A DNA stretch of 64,000 nt from Chelatococcus asaccharovorans (GTDB taxonomy: Bacteria > Pseudomonadota > Alphaproteobacteria > Rhizobiales > Beijerinckiaceae): positions 186,001 through 250,000 of the forward strand of contig NZ_QJJK01000003.1 in assembly GCF_003201475.1 (NCBI RefSeq), written 5' to 3'. The notes under the pieces are model-generated. The model searched no databases, was not told where the DNA came from, and saw only the letters and a program-made list of their open reading frames with translations. The stretch's first letter is position 1. Every line of letters starts with the position of its first letter. Of the stretch, positions 16,730 to 27,230 are shown one piece after another. A program made the position numbers and the translations under genes.

Positions 16730-17095
16730 ATGCAAAGCCTCCTGGCCGACTATCTGCCGCTCGTGATTTTCATCGGCGTATCGCTCGTCATCGGGCTTGC
16801 GCTCTTGATATCGCCTTTCATCGTGGCCTATTCGCGGCCGGATCCCGAAAAGCTGTCTGCCTACGAATGCGGCTTTAATGCCTTTGACGATGCGCGCATG
16901 AAATTCGATGTGCGCTTCTACCTTGTGGCGATCCTCTTCATTATCTTTGATCTTGAAGTGGCCTTCCTGTTCCCGTGGGCAACCGTCTTCGGTGGGCTCG
17001 GCTGGGCCGGCTTCTGGTCGATGATGCTCTTCTTGGGCGTTCTCACCATCGGCTTCATCTACGAGTGGAGAAAGGGAGCCCTGGAATGGGATTGA
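16730..17095 (+). CDS. nuoA: NADH-quinone oxidoreductase subunit A
   Basis: 121-residue membrane subunit of respiratory complex I. Three hydrophobic segments, with the conserved loop [21 protein letters not shown], shortened here to YECGF and MKFDVRFY, where the Cys-containing loop lies near the quinone site. First gene of the 14-subunit nuo operon running to 32233. The next gene starts 10 bases before this stop. Confidence 0.97.
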   Translation: MQSLLADYLPLVIFIGVSLVIGLALLISPFIVAYSRPDPEKLSAYECGFNAFDDARMKFDVRFYLVAILFIIFDLEVAFLFPWATVFGGLGWAGFWSMMLFLGVLTIGFIYEWRKGALEWD

Positions 17096-17670
17096 TCACT
17101 GACGCCAAGCAGCCGGGCGTGGCGCCGGCGGGTGGTGGTCTCATCCTGCCGCAGGGTGGAGCGCAGCCGGCGCGTCACGATTCATTTTTCACCGGCCTGA
17201 ACGACGAGCTTGCCGACAAGGGCTTTCTGGTCACGTCGACGGATGAGCTCATCACATGGGCCCGTACCGGCTCGTTGATGTGGATGACCTTCGGTCTCGC
17301 GTGCTGCGCCGTCGAGATGATGCAGGTGTCGATGCCGCGCTACGACGTCGAGCGCTTCGGATTCGCACCGCGCGCCTCGCCGCGCCAGTCCGACGTGATG
17401 ATCGTCGCCGGCACGCTGACCAACAAGATGGCACCCGCGCTGCGCAAGGTCTACGACCAGATGCCGGAGCCGCGCTACGTGATCTCGATGGGCTCCTGCG
17501 CCAACGGCGGCGGCTACTATCACTATTCCTATTCGGTGGTGCGCGGCTGCGATCGCGTCGTGCCCGTCGACATCTATGTTCCTGGCTGCCCGCCGACGGC
17601 GGAAGCGCTGCTCTACGGCGTTCTCCTTCTCCAGAAGAAGATCCGCCGTACCGGCACCATTGAACGCTGA
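17086..17670 (+). CDS. nuoB: NADH-quinone oxidoreductase subunit B
   Basis: 194-residue peripheral subunit carrying the terminal 4Fe-4S cluster N2, which passes electrons to quinone. Cluster cysteines are visible in [18 protein letters not shown] and VPGCPPT. The start is the ATG at 17086, overlapping nuoA by 10 bases and giving the normal length; the reading frame is open further upstream inside nuoA. The N-terminal 40 residues are variable, as in other alphaproteobacteria. Confidence 0.97.
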   Translation: MGLITDAKQPGVAPAGGGLILPQGGAQPARHDSFFTGLNDELADKGFLVTSTDELITWARTGSLMWMTFGLACCAVEMMQVSMPRYDVERFGFAPRASPRQSDVMIVAGTLTNKMAPALRKVYDQMPEPRYVISMGSCANGGGYYHYSYSVVRGCDRVVPVDIYVPGCPPTAEALLYGVLLLQKKIRRTGTIER

Positions 17671-17684
17671 TTGCGGGTGATCGC

Positions 17685-18344
17685 ATGACGACGGATATCG
17701 ACCCCAACGCCGCCAAGGACGAGACCCATGAGGCGCCGGCCCCGCTTGGTGAGCTCGAGGCGCTGGCCTTACATATTGCCGGCGCACTCGGTGAGGGCAT
17801 CGTATCGGTCATCGCCTTCGGCGAACTCGCCATTCTCGCCCCTGCCAGCGACATCGTCCGGGTTCTGACGTTCCTCCGCGACGATCCGGCCTGCCGTTTC
17901 GTGAATTTCACCGACATCTGCGGCGTCGATTATCCCGCGCGGCCGATGCGCTTCGATGTCGTCTATCACCTCCTGTCGCCATCGTTTAACCGGCGCATTC
18001 GGGTGAAGGTCCAGGCCGACGAGGCGACCCGTGTGCCGAGCGCGGTCGGGGTATTTCCCGCGGCGGACTGGTTCGAGCGCGAGGTCTACGATCTCTACGG
18101 CGTCATCTTCTCCGGTCATCCGGACCTCCGGCGCATCCTGACCGACTATGGTTTCGAGGGGCATCCGCTGCGCAAGGATTTCCCGCTGACCGGCTTCGTT
18201 GAGGTTCGCTACAACGACAGCGAGAAGCGCGTCGTCTACGAGCCGGTGCGACTGAACCAGGAGTTCCGCAACTTCGACTTCCTGTCGCCGTGGGAGGGCA
18301 CTGAGTACATTTTGCCCGGCGACGAAAAAGCGAAGGGGAACTGA
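17685..18344 (+). CDS. nuoC: NADH-quinone oxidoreductase subunit C
   Basis: 219-residue 30-kDa subunit of the peripheral arm. The family hallmark [24 protein letters not shown] is present in parts (EREVYDLYG, then GHPDLRRIL) near residues 125-150, followed by [12 protein letters not shown]. It is a separate protein rather than the NuoCD fusion of enterobacteria. Followed, unusually, by a GFA-family gene before nuoD. Confidence 0.96.
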   Translation: MTTDIDPNAAKDETHEAPAPLGELEALALHIAGALGEGIVSVIAFGELAILAPASDIVRVLTFLRDDPACRFVNFTDICGVDYPARPMRFDVVYHLLSPSFNRRIRVKVQADEATRVPSAVGVFPAADWFEREVYDLYGVIFSGHPDLRRILTDYGFEGHPLRKDFPLTGFVEVRYNDSEKRVVYEPVRLNQEFRNFDFLSPWEGTEYILPGDEKAKGN

Positions 18345-18349
18345 GCGCG

Positions 18350-18796
18350 ATGGCTTCGCAAGCATCATCGGCCATCCCCGGGGGCTGTCTGTGCGGCGCG
18401 GTCCGTTTCTCGGCCGTGCCGGCCAAGCACGAGATGAACGTCTGCCATTGCGGCATGTGCCGGCGATGGAGCAGCGGCGTCTTCATGGCCGTGCCCTGCA
18501 CCGAGATCACCTTCGCCGACGAGAGCGCGCTGGGGGTCTATCCGTCGTCCGAATGGGGCGAGCGCCTGTTCTGCAAGACCTGCGGATCGAGCCTGGTCTG
18601 GCGCTTGCGCGGCGGTGAAGGCGGCCATGTCGAGGTTTCGATGCATAGCTTCGACGACACGTCGTCATTCGTCTTCGCCGAAGAGATCTTTATCGACGAA
18701 AAGCCGGATCTCTATGGTTTCGCGGGGGATCGCTCGCGCAAGACCGGTGCCGAGATCATGGCCGAATTCGCCGCACAACAGGCGGGATCAGAATGA
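18350..18796 (+). CDS. GFA family zinc-binding protein inside the nuo operon
   Basis: 148 residues with the CENP-V/GFA fold: [10 protein letters not shown] near residue 12, [11 protein letters not shown] near 30, and [11 protein letters not shown] near 72, together supplying the cysteines that bind two zincs. The family is named after a proposed glutathione-dependent formaldehyde-activating enzyme, but that activity is doubtful for most members. Five bases after nuoC, and its stop overlaps the nuoD ATG (ATGA), so it is expressed and translated with the complex I genes. A part in complex I biogenesis is conceivable but unproven. Confidence 0.88.
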   Translation: MASQASSAIPGGCLCGAVRFSAVPAKHEMNVCHCGMCRRWSSGVFMAVPCTEITFADESALGVYPSSEWGERLFCKTCGSSLVWRLRGGEGGHVEVSMHSFDDTSSFVFAEEIFIDEKPDLYGFAGDRSRKTGAEIMAEFAAQQAGSE

Positions 18797-19983
18797 GCGA
18801 GCACGAGATCCGCAATTTCTCGATCAACTTCGGGCCTCAGCATCCGGCGGCCCACGGCGTGCTGCGCCTGGTGCTGGAGCTCGACGGCGAGGTTGTCGAA
18901 CGCGTCGATCCGCATATCGGGCTGCTGCATCGCGGCACCGAGAAGCTGATCGAGGCCAAGACCTATCTGCAGGCCGTGCCCTATTTCGATCGGCTCGACT
19001 ATGTCGCGCCGATGAACCAGGAACACGCCTTTGCGCTGGCCGTCGAGCGCCTCCTCGACATCACGGTGCCGCGGCGCGGCCAGTTGATCCGCGTGCTGTA
19101 TTCGGAGATCGGCCGGCTTCTGTCGCATCTCCTCAACGTCACCACGCAGGCCATGGACGTGGGCGCGCTGACCCCGCCGCTCTGGGGCTTCGAGGAGCGC
19201 GAGAAGCTCATGGTGTTCTATGAGCGGGCTTCCGGCGCGCGCATGCATGCGGCCTATTTCCGGCCGGGCGGCGTGCATCAGGACCTGCCGCCGAAGCTCG
19301 TCGACGACATTTATGCCTTCTGCGACCCGTTCCTGAAGGTTTGCGACGATCTCGAGGACCTCCTCACGGAGAACCGCATCTTCAAGCAGCGCAACGTCGA
19401 TATCGGCGTGGTCACCCTAGACGAATGCTGGGCCTGGGGCTTCTCCGGCGTGATGGTGCGCGGCTCGGGCGCGGCCTGGGACCTGCGCAAGGCGCAGCCC
19501 TATGAGTGCTACGAGGAGCTCGATTTCGACATCCCCGTCGGCAAGAACGGCGACTGCTACGACCGTTACTGCATCCGCATGGAGGAGATGCGGCAGTCCA
19601 CCCGCCTGATGAAGCAATGTTGCGAGTTGTTGCGCTCGCCGTCAGGGCAGGGGCCGCATTCGACCGTCGACAACAAGATCGTTCCGCCGAAGCGGGGCGA
19701 GATGAAGCGCTCGATGGAGGCGCTCATCCATCACTTCAAACTCTATACCGAGGGCTACCACGTGCCGGCTGGCGATGTTTACGCCGCGGTCGAGGCGCCC
19801 AAGGGCGAGTTTGGCGTGTATCTCGTCTCGGATGGCACCAACAAGCCCTACCGCTGCAAGATCAAGGCGCCGGGCTTCGCACATCTCCAGGCGATGGATT
19901 TCATCTGCCGCGGGCACATGCTGGCGGACGTCTCGGCGATCCTCGGGTCGCTCGACATCGTGTTCGGGGAGGTTGACCGGTGA
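18793..19983 (+). CDS. nuoD: NADH-quinone oxidoreductase subunit D
   Basis: 396-residue 49-kDa subunit that, with NuoB, forms the quinone-binding cavity. N-terminal [14 protein letters not shown] supplies the quinone-site His; a C-terminal [16 protein letters not shown] segment is typical, ending with the invariant GEVDR. Length is standard. Its ATG overlaps the stop of the GFA-family gene by four bases. Confidence 0.97.
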   Translation: MSEHEIRNFSINFGPQHPAAHGVLRLVLELDGEVVERVDPHIGLLHRGTEKLIEAKTYLQAVPYFDRLDYVAPMNQEHAFALAVERLLDITVPRRGQLIRVLYSEIGRLLSHLLNVTTQAMDVGALTPPLWGFEEREKLMVFYERASGARMHAAYFRPGGVHQDLPPKLVDDIYAFCDPFLKVCDDLEDLLTENRIFKQRNVDIGVVTLDECWAWGFSGVMVRGSGAAWDLRKAQPYECYEELDFDIPVGKNGDCYDRYCIRMEEMRQSTRLMKQCCELLRSPSGQGPHSTVDNKIVPPKRGEMKRSMEALIHHFKLYTEGYHVPAGDVYAAVEAPKGEFGVYLVSDGTNKPYRCKIKAPGFAHLQAMDFICRGHMLADVSAILGSLDIVFGEVDR

Positions 19984-20007
19984 CCATGATGCTGAGGAGC
20001 TGCTGAT

Positions 20008-20958
20008 ATGGCCGTCCGCCGCCTTGCCCCTGCCGAGGTCCAGCCGTCGTCCTTCGCCTTCACGGCGGAGAATGCCGTTTGGGCCGGCGAGCAGATCGCT
20101 AAATATCCCGAGGGTCGCCAGGCCTCTGCCGTCATTTCGCTCCTGTGGAAGGCGCAGGAACAATGCGGCGGCTGGCTGCCGGAAGCCGCCATCCGCAACG
20201 TCGCCGAGCTGCTCGGCATGGCCTATATCCGTGTTCTGGAGGTCGCGACCTTCTACACGATGTTCAACCTCGAGCCGGTCGGCAAATATTTCGTCCAGCT
20301 CTGCGGAACGACCCCCTGCATGGTGCGTGGCGCCGGTGCGCTGCGCGATGCGTTGCAGGCCCGGTTCGGCGACCAGCACCACGTCTCGGCGGACGGCAAC
20401 TTCTGCTGGCTCGAAGTCGAATGCCTCGGTGCCTGCGCCAACGCGCCGATGGTGCAGATCAACAACGATTATTACGAAGACCTGACGCCGGAGAGCCTCA
20501 ACACGTTGCTCGACGATCTGGCGGCCGGCAAGCCGGTGAAGATCGGCCCGCAGAACGGGCGTACCTCGTCCGAGCCCGCGGGCGGCCTGACCTCGCTGAC
20601 GGATCCCGCGCTTTACGACGGTTCCGTCATCGGCACCTGGAAGAAGCGTTTCGAGGAAGAAGAGGCCAAGGCCAAGGCCGCCGCCGAGGAAAAGGCGAAA
20701 GCCGAGGCCGCCGCAGCCGCAGCAGAGGCGGCCGAGGTCAAGGAGCCGGCGAAATCCGCCGGCACGCGGCCCGAGCAGCAGGCGGCCGATACACCCGCCG
20801 AGCGCGTCGCGGAAGGCAAGGCGCCGGTGTCGGCCGAAGACAAGACGAAGGCTGCTCCCACCAATCCGCCCGAGGAACACGAGCGGGCGAAGGACAAGGG
20901 TGCAGTGCCGACGGTTGGGGGAAAGCCGTCCGATCCCGACGACAAGGCGAAGGGGTGA
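20008..20958 (+). CDS. nuoE: NADH-quinone oxidoreductase subunit E with long low-complexity C-terminal tail
   Basis: 316 residues. The first 170-odd form the thioredoxin-like 24-kDa subunit with the 2Fe-2S cluster N1a: cysteines in LCGTTPCMV and ECLGACANAP. After TWKKRFEEEE near residue 210 the chain becomes an Ala/Lys/Glu-rich, then Pro/Asp/Lys-rich tail of about 105 residues. Such tails are known on alphaproteobacterial NuoE and are probably disordered or coiled. ATG preceded by GAGGAG. Confidence 0.95.
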   Translation: MAVRRLAPAEVQPSSFAFTAENAVWAGEQIAKYPEGRQASAVISLLWKAQEQCGGWLPEAAIRNVAELLGMAYIRVLEVATFYTMFNLEPVGKYFVQLCGTTPCMVRGAGALRDALQARFGDQHHVSADGNFCWLEVECLGACANAPMVQINNDYYEDLTPESLNTLLDDLAAGKPVKIGPQNGRTSSEPAGGLTSLTDPALYDGSVIGTWKKRFEEEEAKAKAAAEEKAKAEAAAAAAEAAEVKEPAKSAGTRPEQQAADTPAERVAEGKAPVSAEDKTKAAPTNPPEEHERAKDKGAVPTVGGKPSDPDDKAKG

Positions 20959-20964
20959 GCGGCC

Positions 20965-22266
20965 ATGCTTCATGACAGGGACCGCATCTTCACGAATCTC
21001 TACGGGCTGCAGAGCCCGGGCCTGGACGCCGCGCGGATGCGCGGCAACTGGGACGGGACGAAGTTCCTGCTGGAACAGGGCCGTGACTGGATCATCGACG
21101 AGATGAAGAAGTCGGGCCTGCGCGGCCGCGGCGGCGCCGGCTTCCCGACCGGCATGAAGTGGTCCTTCATGCCGAAGCAGTCGGACGGGCGCCCGCATTA
21201 TCTCGTCGTCAATGCGGACGAATCGGAGCCCGGCACCTGCAAGGACCGCGAGATCATGCGGCATGATCCGCATCTCCTGGTCGAGGGCTGCCTGATCGCG
21301 TCCTTCGCCATGGGCGCGCATGCCGCCTATATCTACATTCGCGGCGAGTATATCGCCGAGCGCGACGCCCTGCAGCGCGCGGTCGATGAGGCCTATGAGG
21401 CGAAGCTCATCGGCAAGGACAACGTCCACGGCTATCCCTTTGATCTCTATGTGCATCACGGCGCCGGCGCCTATATCTGCGGCGAAGAGACGGCGCTGTT
21501 GGAAAGCCTCGAAGGCAAGAAGGGCATGCCGCGGCTGAAGCCGCCATTCCCCGCCAATATGGGGCTCTACGGCTGCCCGACGACGGTCAACAACGTCGAG
21601 TCCATCGCGGTCGCCGGCACCATCTTGCGGCGCGGTGCGGCGTGGTTTGCAAGCTTCGGCCGGCCGAACAACGTCGGCACCAAGCTCTATGGCATCTCCG
21701 GCCATGTGAACACGCCCTGCGTCGTCGAGGACGCGATGAGCATCCCCTTCAAGGAGCTCATCGAGAAGCACGGCGGCGGCATCCGTGGCGGCTGGGACAA
21801 CCTGCTCGCCATCATCCCCGGCGGCGCGTCCTGCCCGGTCATTCCGGCCGAGCAGTGCATGGACCTGATCATGGACTTCGACGGCACCCGCGCCGTGAAG
21901 TCGAGCTTCGGCACGGCCGGCGTGCTCGTCATGGACAAGTCCACCGACATCGTCCGGGCGATCGCGCGCATCTCCTACTTCTTCAAGCATGAGAGCTGCG
22001 GCCAGTGCACGCCCTGCCGCGAAGGCACGGGCTGGATGTGGCGCGTGCTGAACCGCATGGCCGAGGGCCGTGCGCAGAAGCGCGAGATCGATGCGCTCCT
22101 CGATGTGACCACCCGGATCGAGGGCCACACCATTTGCGCCCTGGGCGACGCGGCCGCCTGGCCGGTCCAGGGCCTCATCCGGCATTTCCGCCCCGAGATC
22201 GAGCGGCGGATCGACCAATATGCGGCCAATCCGCATAGCGAGCCTGTCCTGCAGGCGGCGGAGTAA
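20965..22266 (+). CDS. nuoF: NADH-quinone oxidoreductase subunit F
   Basis: 433-residue 51-kDa subunit that binds NADH and FMN and holds the 4Fe-4S cluster N3. Glycine-rich FMN/NADH loops [13 protein letters not shown] and [16 protein letters not shown] are visible. Cluster cysteines lie in [15 protein letters not shown] with the fourth in HTICALGDA. Electrons enter complex I here. Starts 6 bases after nuoE. Confidence 0.97.
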   Translation: MLHDRDRIFTNLYGLQSPGLDAARMRGNWDGTKFLLEQGRDWIIDEMKKSGLRGRGGAGFPTGMKWSFMPKQSDGRPHYLVVNADESEPGTCKDREIMRHDPHLLVEGCLIASFAMGAHAAYIYIRGEYIAERDALQRAVDEAYEAKLIGKDNVHGYPFDLYVHHGAGAYICGEETALLESLEGKKGMPRLKPPFPANMGLYGCPTTVNNVESIAVAGTILRRGAAWFASFGRPNNVGTKLYGISGHVNTPCVVEDAMSIPFKELIEKHGGGIRGGWDNLLAIIPGGASCPVIPAEQCMDLIMDFDGTRAVKSSFGTAGVLVMDKSTDIVRAIARISYFFKHESCGQCTPCREGTGWMWRVLNRMAEGRAQKREIDALLDVTTRIEGHTICALGDAAAWPVQGLIRHFRPEIERRIDQYAANPHSEPVLQAAE

Positions 22267-22272
22267 GACGAG

Positions 22273-24354
22273 ATGGCGAAGATCATCGTCGACGGCAAGG
22301 AGATCGACGTCCCGGCGGAGTTCACGCTCCTCCAGGCCTGCGAGGAAGCGGGCGCCGAGATTCCGCGCTTCTGCTATCACGAGCGTCTGTCGATTGCCGG
22401 CAATTGCCGCATGTGCCTTGTCGAGGTGAAGGGCGGGCCGCCGAAGCCGGTGGCCTCCTGCGCCATGGGCGTGCGCGACCTCCGGCCGGGGCCGAACGGC
22501 GAGCCGCCGGTAGTGTTCACGCGCTCACCGATGGTGAAGCGCGCGCGCGAAGGGGTGATGGAATTCCTCCTCATCAACCACCCGCTCGACTGCCCGATCT
22601 GCGATCAGGGCGGTGAATGCGACCTGCAGGACCAGGCGATGGCCTACGGCGTCGACACGAGCCGCTACGCCGAGAACAAGCGGGCCGTCGAGGACAAATA
22701 CATCGGTCCGCTCGTCAAGACGTCGATGAACCGCTGCATCCATTGCACGCGCTGCATCCGCTTCACGACGGAGGTCGCCGGCGTGCCGGATCTCGGCGCC
22801 ATCGGCCGCGGCGAGGACATGGAGATCACGACCTATCTCGAGCATGCCATGCGCTCGGAGCTGCAGGGCAATGTCATCGACCTCTGCCCGGTCGGTGCGC
22901 TGACCTCGAAGCCTTACGCCTTCCAGGCGCGGCCGTGGGAGCTGACGAAGACCGAGTCGATCGACGTCATGGACGGGCTGGGGTCGGCCATCCGGGTCGA
23001 CGCGCGCGGTCGTGAGGTGATGCGCATCCTCCCGCGCACCAATGACGCCGTCAACGAAGAGTGGATCTCGGACAAGACCCGCTTCATCTGGGACGGCCTG
23101 CGCCGCCAGCGTCTCGACCGACCCTACCTGCGCGAGAACGGCAAGCTGCGCCCGGCCTCATGGAACGAGGCCTTTGCGGCCATCGCGATGAAGGTCAAGG
23201 CAGCGAAGCCCGAGCGGATCGGCGCGATCGTCGGTGATCTCGCCTCCGTCGAAGACAGCTTCGCCCTCAAGCTTCTCATGGAGAAGCTCGGCTCCGCGAA
23301 TATCGACGGACGCGGTGATGGCACCGCGCTCGATCCAAAGGGCGGGCGCGCCAGCTATCTCTTCAATGCGACCATCGCCGGCATCGACGATGCCGATGCC
23401 ATCCTGATCGTCGGCTCCAACCCGCGCATCGAAGGTTCGGTGCTGAACGCGCGCATCCGCAAGCGTTGGCGCAGCGGCCCGGTATCGATCGGGCTGATCG
23501 GCGAAGCGGTCGATCTGACCTATCCCTATGAGTATCTCGGCGCGGGGCCGGCGACGCTGACCGACCTCGTCAACGGCGACCACAGCTTCACGAAGGTGCT
23601 CGCCGAGGCCAAGCGGCCGCTGATCATCCTGGGGCAGGGCGCGCTGACGCGTGCGGACGGCGCTGCCGTCCAGGCACTGGCCGCCAAGCTCGCGCTTGCC
23701 GTCGGTGCGGTGAAAGACGGCTGGAACGGCTTTTCCGTGCTGCATACGGCCGCCTCGCGCGTCGGATCGCTCGAGCTTGGCCTCGTGCCGGGCGAGGGCG
23801 GGCTCGATGCCCGGGCCATGGCCGGCGCGGACGCGCTCGACGTGCTGTTCCTTCTCGGCGCCGACGAAGCCGAGGTCGCCCCCGGCGCCTTCGTGGTCTA
23901 CCAGGGCACCCACGGCGACAACGGCGCCCACCGCGCCGACGTCATCCTGCCAGGTGCTGCCTATACCGAGAAGTCCGGCACCTACGTCAATACCGAAGGG
24001 CGCGTCCAGCTCGCCAATCGCGCGGCCTTCCCGCCGGGCGATGCCCGCGAGGACTGGGCGATCCTGCGTGCGCTCTCCGACGTCATCGGCCAGCGACTGC
24101 CGTTCGACAGCCTGAGCCAGTTGCGCCAGACGCTCTATGCCACTTATCCGGAATTTGCCGATATCGACAGCGTGCTCGTCGGTGACCCCGCCGGGCTCGC
24201 GGCCGTTGCCGCCGCGGGCGGTGCCGTCAGCGAGGCGGCCTTCGTCTCCGCGGTCAACGACTTCTACCTGACCAACCCGATCGCCCGTGCGTCGACGGTG
24301 ATGGCCGAATGTTCGGCCCTTGCTCTCGGTGTCGTGCGGCAGGCCGCCGAATAA
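22273..24354 (+). CDS. nuoG: NADH-quinone oxidoreductase subunit G
   Basis: 693-residue 75-kDa subunit conducting electrons along the peripheral arm. N-terminal 2Fe-2S ligands in [15 protein letters not shown] and SCAMG, the His/Cys 4Fe-4S set in [13 protein letters not shown], and a further cluster in [10 protein letters not shown] with [10 protein letters not shown]. The remaining 450 residues are the molybdopterin-oxidoreductase-like domain, which has no cofactor in complex I. The length matches the mitochondrial/alphaproteobacterial type. Confidence 0.97.
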   Translation: MAKIIVDGKEIDVPAEFTLLQACEEAGAEIPRFCYHERLSIAGNCRMCLVEVKGGPPKPVASCAMGVRDLRPGPNGEPPVVFTRSPMVKRAREGVMEFLLINHPLDCPICDQGGECDLQDQAMAYGVDTSRYAENKRAVEDKYIGPLVKTSMNRCIHCTRCIRFTTEVAGVPDLGAIGRGEDMEITTYLEHAMRSELQGNVIDLCPVGALTSKPYAFQARPWELTKTESIDVMDGLGSAIRVDARGREVMRILPRTNDAVNEEWISDKTRFIWDGLRRQRLDRPYLRENGKLRPASWNEAFAAIAMKVKAAKPERIGAIVGDLASVEDSFALKLLMEKLGSANIDGRGDGTALDPKGGRASYLFNATIAGIDDADAILIVGSNPRIEGSVLNARIRKRWRSGPVSIGLIGEAVDLTYPYEYLGAGPATLTDLVNGDHSFTKVLAEAKRPLIILGQGALTRADGAAVQALAAKLALAVGAVKDGWNGFSVLHTAASRVGSLELGLVPGEGGLDARAMAGADALDVLFLLGADEAEVAPGAFVVYQGTHGDNGAHRADVILPGAAYTEKSGTYVNTEGRVQLANRAAFPPGDAREDWAILRALSDVIGQRLPFDSLSQLRQTLYATYPEFADIDSVLVGDPAGLAAVAAAGGAVSEAAFVSAVNDFYLTNPIARASTVMAECSALALGVVRQAAE

Positions 24355-24366
24355 GGGGCTCGATTG

Positions 24367-25410
24367 ATGGACCTTCTCCTCACGATCGCGCTCATCGTCG
24401 GCAAGAGCCTCCTGCTGCTCGTCGCGCTGCTGATCTTCATCGCCTATATCCTTTTGGCCGACCGCAAGGTCTGGGCGGCGGTGCAGCTGCGGCGCGGCCC
24501 GAATGTCGTCGGCCCCTTCGGCCTGTTCCAGTCCTTCGCCGACCTCCTGAAATTCGTCTTCAAGGAGCCGGTGGTGCCGGCAGGCTCCGACAAGGCGCTC
24601 TTCCTGCTGGCGCCGCTCCTGACCTGCGTCCTCTCGCTTGCCGGCTGGGCCGTCATTCCGCTAGCGCAAGGCTGGGCGATCGCCGATCTCAACCTCGGCG
24701 TGCTCTATCTGCTCGCGATCTCCTCGCTCGGCGTCTACGGCATCATCATCGGCGGCTGGGCGTCGAACTCGAAATACCCCTTCCTGTCGGCGCTCCGTTC
24801 CGCGGCGCAGATGGTGAGCTATGAAGTCTCCATCGGCTTCGTCGTGATCACGGTTCTTTTGTGCGTCGGCTCGCTCAACCTCACGGCGGTCGTGCAGGCG
24901 CAGGAGACGCGTGGCCTCGCGACGATGCTCGGCGTGCCGTGGCTCACGTTCCTCAACTGGTACTGGCTGCCGCTCCTGCCGATGCTGGTGATCTTCTTTA
25001 TCTCGGCGCTCGCTGAGACGAACCGTCCGCCCTTCGATTTGGCAGAGGCGGAATCGGAGCTCGTCGCCGGTTTCATGGTCGAATATTCCTCGACCCCGTA
25101 TCTCCTGTTCATGCTCGGCGAATATGTGTCGATCGTGCTGATGTGCGCGATGACGACCATCCTGTTCTTCGGTGGCTGGTCGCCGCCGATCGCGCTGCCG
25201 CCGTTCACCTGGGTTCCCGGGGTCATCTGGTTCATCCTGAAGGTCTGCCTCGTCTTCTTCATGTTCGCCATGGTGAAGGCCTTCGTGCCGCGCTATCGCT
25301 ACGACCAGCTCATGCGGCTCGGCTGGAAGGTCTTCCTGCCGATTTCGCTGGCCATGGTCGTGATCGTGGCGGCGGTGCTGCAGCTGACGGGATGGGCGCC
25401 GACGCCGTGA
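24367..25410 (+). CDS. nuoH: NADH-quinone oxidoreductase subunit H
   Basis: 347-residue membrane subunit (ND1 homologue) linking the quinone cavity to the proton channels. Eight or so membrane segments; conserved [14 protein letters not shown] near residue 40 and [20 protein letters not shown] (quoted to its key [13 protein letters not shown] core) near 220, whose acidic residues are essential in the family. ATG at 24367 is preferred over a TTG one codon upstream; AAGGGG precedes it. Confidence 0.97.
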   Translation: MDLLLTIALIVGKSLLLLVALLIFIAYILLADRKVWAAVQLRRGPNVVGPFGLFQSFADLLKFVFKEPVVPAGSDKALFLLAPLLTCVLSLAGWAVIPLAQGWAIADLNLGVLYLLAISSLGVYGIIIGGWASNSKYPFLSALRSAAQMVSYEVSIGFVVITVLLCVGSLNLTAVVQAQETRGLATMLGVPWLTFLNWYWLPLLPMLVIFFISALAETNRPPFDLAEAESELVAGFMVEYSSTPYLLFMLGEYVSIVLMCAMTTILFFGGWSPPIALPPFTWVPGVIWFILKVCLVFFMFAMVKAFVPRYRYDQLMRLGWKVFLPISLAMVVIVAAVLQLTGWAPTP

Positions 25411-25414
25411 GGCG

Positions 25415-25657
25415 GTGGTGCTGTCGGACGCGGGATTAGCTGGCGCTCTCATCGGTTTGGCGGTGGGCGCATTGAACCGGTGGATCATCCTCAGGATGGT
25501 CCAACAATACGTGCAGGCTGTCGACGATGCGTCGCCGACGGACGAGGAGAGGGCGACCTTCGCGGCCAGGACCCGGCGGTTCCGCAGGTTTCTGGTCGCC
25601 AAGTCGCTGGTGGTGTTTCCAATCGTCGGCTACGCCCTGGGCGAAGCCATCGATTGA
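25415..25657 (+). CDS. Small two-helix membrane protein between nuoH and nuoI
   Basis: 80 residues starting at GTG 25415 (or the next GTG at 25418), only 4 bases after nuoH. Two hydrophobic stretches, AGLAGALIGLAVGAL near residue 12 and SLVVFPIVGYALGEA near 70, flank an acidic/basic cytoplasmic-looking stretch with FAARTRRFRRFLVAK. It has no recognised domain. Its place in the operon, with the usual order interrupted, suggests an accessory or assembly role for complex I, but this is inference only. A chance frame is possible though less likely given codon use and spacing. Confidence 0.65.
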   Translation: MVLSDAGLAGALIGLAVGALNRWIILRMVQQYVQAVDDASPTDEERATFAARTRRFRRFLVAKSLVVFPIVGYALGEAID

Positions 25658-25708
25658 TCGTAACGCGTTTCGCGCGATTGTCGCGCCGTTTGGAGAATGG
25701 AGCCAGTC

Positions 25709-26197
25709 ATGGGGCTCGATCAGGCCGCAAGGTCGCTGTTCTTGAAGGAGTTCGTATCGGCATTCTTCCTGTCGATGCGCTATTTCTTCAAGCCCAAGGC
25801 AACCTTGAACTATCCCTTCGAGAAGGGAGAGCTCTCGCCACGCTTTCGCGGCGAGCACGCGCTGCGTCGCTATCCCAATGGCGAGGAGCGCTGCATCGCG
25901 TGCAAGCTGTGCGAGGCGATCTGCCCGGCGCAGGCCATCACCATCGAGGCCGGCCCGCGCCGCAACGACGGGACCCGCCGCACGACGCGTTATGACATCG
26001 ACATGGTGAAATGCATCTACTGCGGCTTCTGCCAGGAGGCCTGCCCGGTGGATGCCATCGTCGAGGGGCCGAATTTCGAATTCGCCGTGGAGACCCGCGA
26101 GGAGCTCTACTACGACAAGGAGCGGCTCCTGGATAACGGGGCCCGCTGGGAGCGTGATATCGCGCGCAATATCGCCAGCGACGCTCCCTATCGCTGA
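25709..26197 (+). CDS. nuoI: NADH-quinone oxidoreductase subunit I
   Basis: 162-residue subunit (TYKY homologue) with two 4Fe-4S clusters N6a and N6b, bound by [12 protein letters not shown] and [12 protein letters not shown]. The start at 25709 ([12 protein letters not shown]) is chosen because GGAG sits 6 bases upstream and it matches the family N-terminus; an in-frame ATG 12 bases earlier has a worse-placed site. The N-terminal helix packs on the membrane arm. Confidence 0.96.
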   Translation: MGLDQAARSLFLKEFVSAFFLSMRYFFKPKATLNYPFEKGELSPRFRGEHALRRYPNGEERCIACKLCEAICPAQAITIEAGPRRNDGTRRTTRYDIDMVKCIYCGFCQEACPVDAIVEGPNFEFAVETREELYYDKERLLDNGARWERDIARNIASDAPYR

Positions 26198-26293
26198 TTG
26201 TTTTTCCCGCCGATCTTCATCATCGGGGGGCTGCCGGTCTCAACCGGCGAGGCCCGATGACGGAGCGACGGACCACCGCACGGGGCAGTGCCT

Positions 26294-26902
26294 ATGACGG
26301 GGCAAGCTTTCTTCTTCTATCTCTTCGCCGGGGTGTGCATCGCCTCCGCCTTCATGGTGATCGCCTCGCGCAATCCCGTGCATGCGGTGCTGTTCCTCAT
26401 CCTGGCCTTCGTCAACGCCGCCGGGCTCTTCATGCTGATGGGCGCGGAATTCCTGGCGCTGATCCTGGTGGTCGTCTACGTCGGCGCGGTCGCGGTGCTG
26501 TTCCTCTTTGTGGTCATGATGCTCGATGTCGACTTCGCGGAATTGCGCGAGGGCTTCCTGAGCTATCTGCCGATAGGGGCCTTAATCGGGGTGATCTTCC
26601 TGGTCGAGCTCGTCCTCGTCATCGGCCTCTTTTCGGTTGATCCGGCGAGCGTCAGGCCGGCGGTGGTCGCCACGGCCACGGACGTGTCCAACATCCAGGC
26701 CATCGGCCAGGTGCTTTACACGCGCTATTTCTTCTTCTTCCAGGCGGCCGGCTTCATCCTGCTCGTCGCCATGATCGGCGCCATCGTGCTGACGCTCCGC
26801 CACAAGCCGAATGTGAAGCGTCAGGACGTCGCCGCGCAGGTGGCCCGCAACAAGGCCTCGGCGATGGAAGTCCGCAAAGTGCCGTCGCGGCAGGGCGTAT
26901 AA
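26294..26902 (+). CDS. nuoJ: NADH-quinone oxidoreductase subunit J
   Basis: 202-residue membrane subunit (ND6 homologue) with five hydrophobic segments; the third, VVVYVGAVAVLFLFVVMML, contains the conserved YVGAVAVLFLFV whose deformation is part of coupling. A GTG two codons upstream is an alternative start. The 96-bp gap from nuoI holds a small hairpin GCCGGT-CTCA-ACCGGC. Confidence 0.95.
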   Translation: MTGQAFFFYLFAGVCIASAFMVIASRNPVHAVLFLILAFVNAAGLFMLMGAEFLALILVVVYVGAVAVLFLFVVMMLDVDFAELREGFLSYLPIGALIGVIFLVELVLVIGLFSVDPASVRPAVVATATDVSNIQAIGQVLYTRYFFFFQAAGFILLVAMIGAIVLTLRHKPNVKRQDVAAQVARNKASAMEVRKVPSRQGV

Positions 26903-26914
26903 GGGGACGGGGCA

Positions 26915-27223
26915 ATGACCATCGGGCTTGTTCACTATCTCACGGTCGCGGCCGTCCTGTTCACCCTGGGCGTGTTCGGCATCTTTCTGAACCGCAAGAA
27001 CGTCATCGTCATCCTGATGTCCATCGAGCTCATCCTGCTCGCGGTGAACATCAACTTCGTGGCGTTCTCGACGCATATGGGCGATATCGTCGGGCAGGTC
27101 TTCGCGCTCTTCGTTCTGACGGTGGCTGCGGCGGAAGCGGCCATCGGTCTTGCCATTCTCGTCGTCTATTTCCGCAACCGCGGCACGATCGCGGTTGAAG
27201 ACATCAACATGATGAAGGGCTGA
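26915..27223 (+). CDS. nuoK: NADH-quinone oxidoreductase subunit K
   Basis: 102-residue membrane subunit (ND4L homologue), three helices. The two buried glutamates used in proton transfer are seen in [10 protein letters not shown] and [11 protein letters not shown]. Standard length. Starts 12 bases after nuoJ with a GGGGACGGGG-like leader. Confidence 0.96.
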   Translation: MTIGLVHYLTVAAVLFTLGVFGIFLNRKNVIVILMSIELILLAVNINFVAFSTHMGDIVGQVFALFVLTVAAAEAAIGLAILVVYFRNRGTIAVEDINMMKG

Positions 27224-27230
27224 CGGCGCG

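Noticed and set aside
19642-22380. 912-codon open frame antisense to nuoD-nuoG
   Set aside because: Very long but is the shadow of GC-rich coding sequence on the other strand; Arg/Gly/Asp-rich with no domain, and the opposite strand holds unmistakable complex I subunits.
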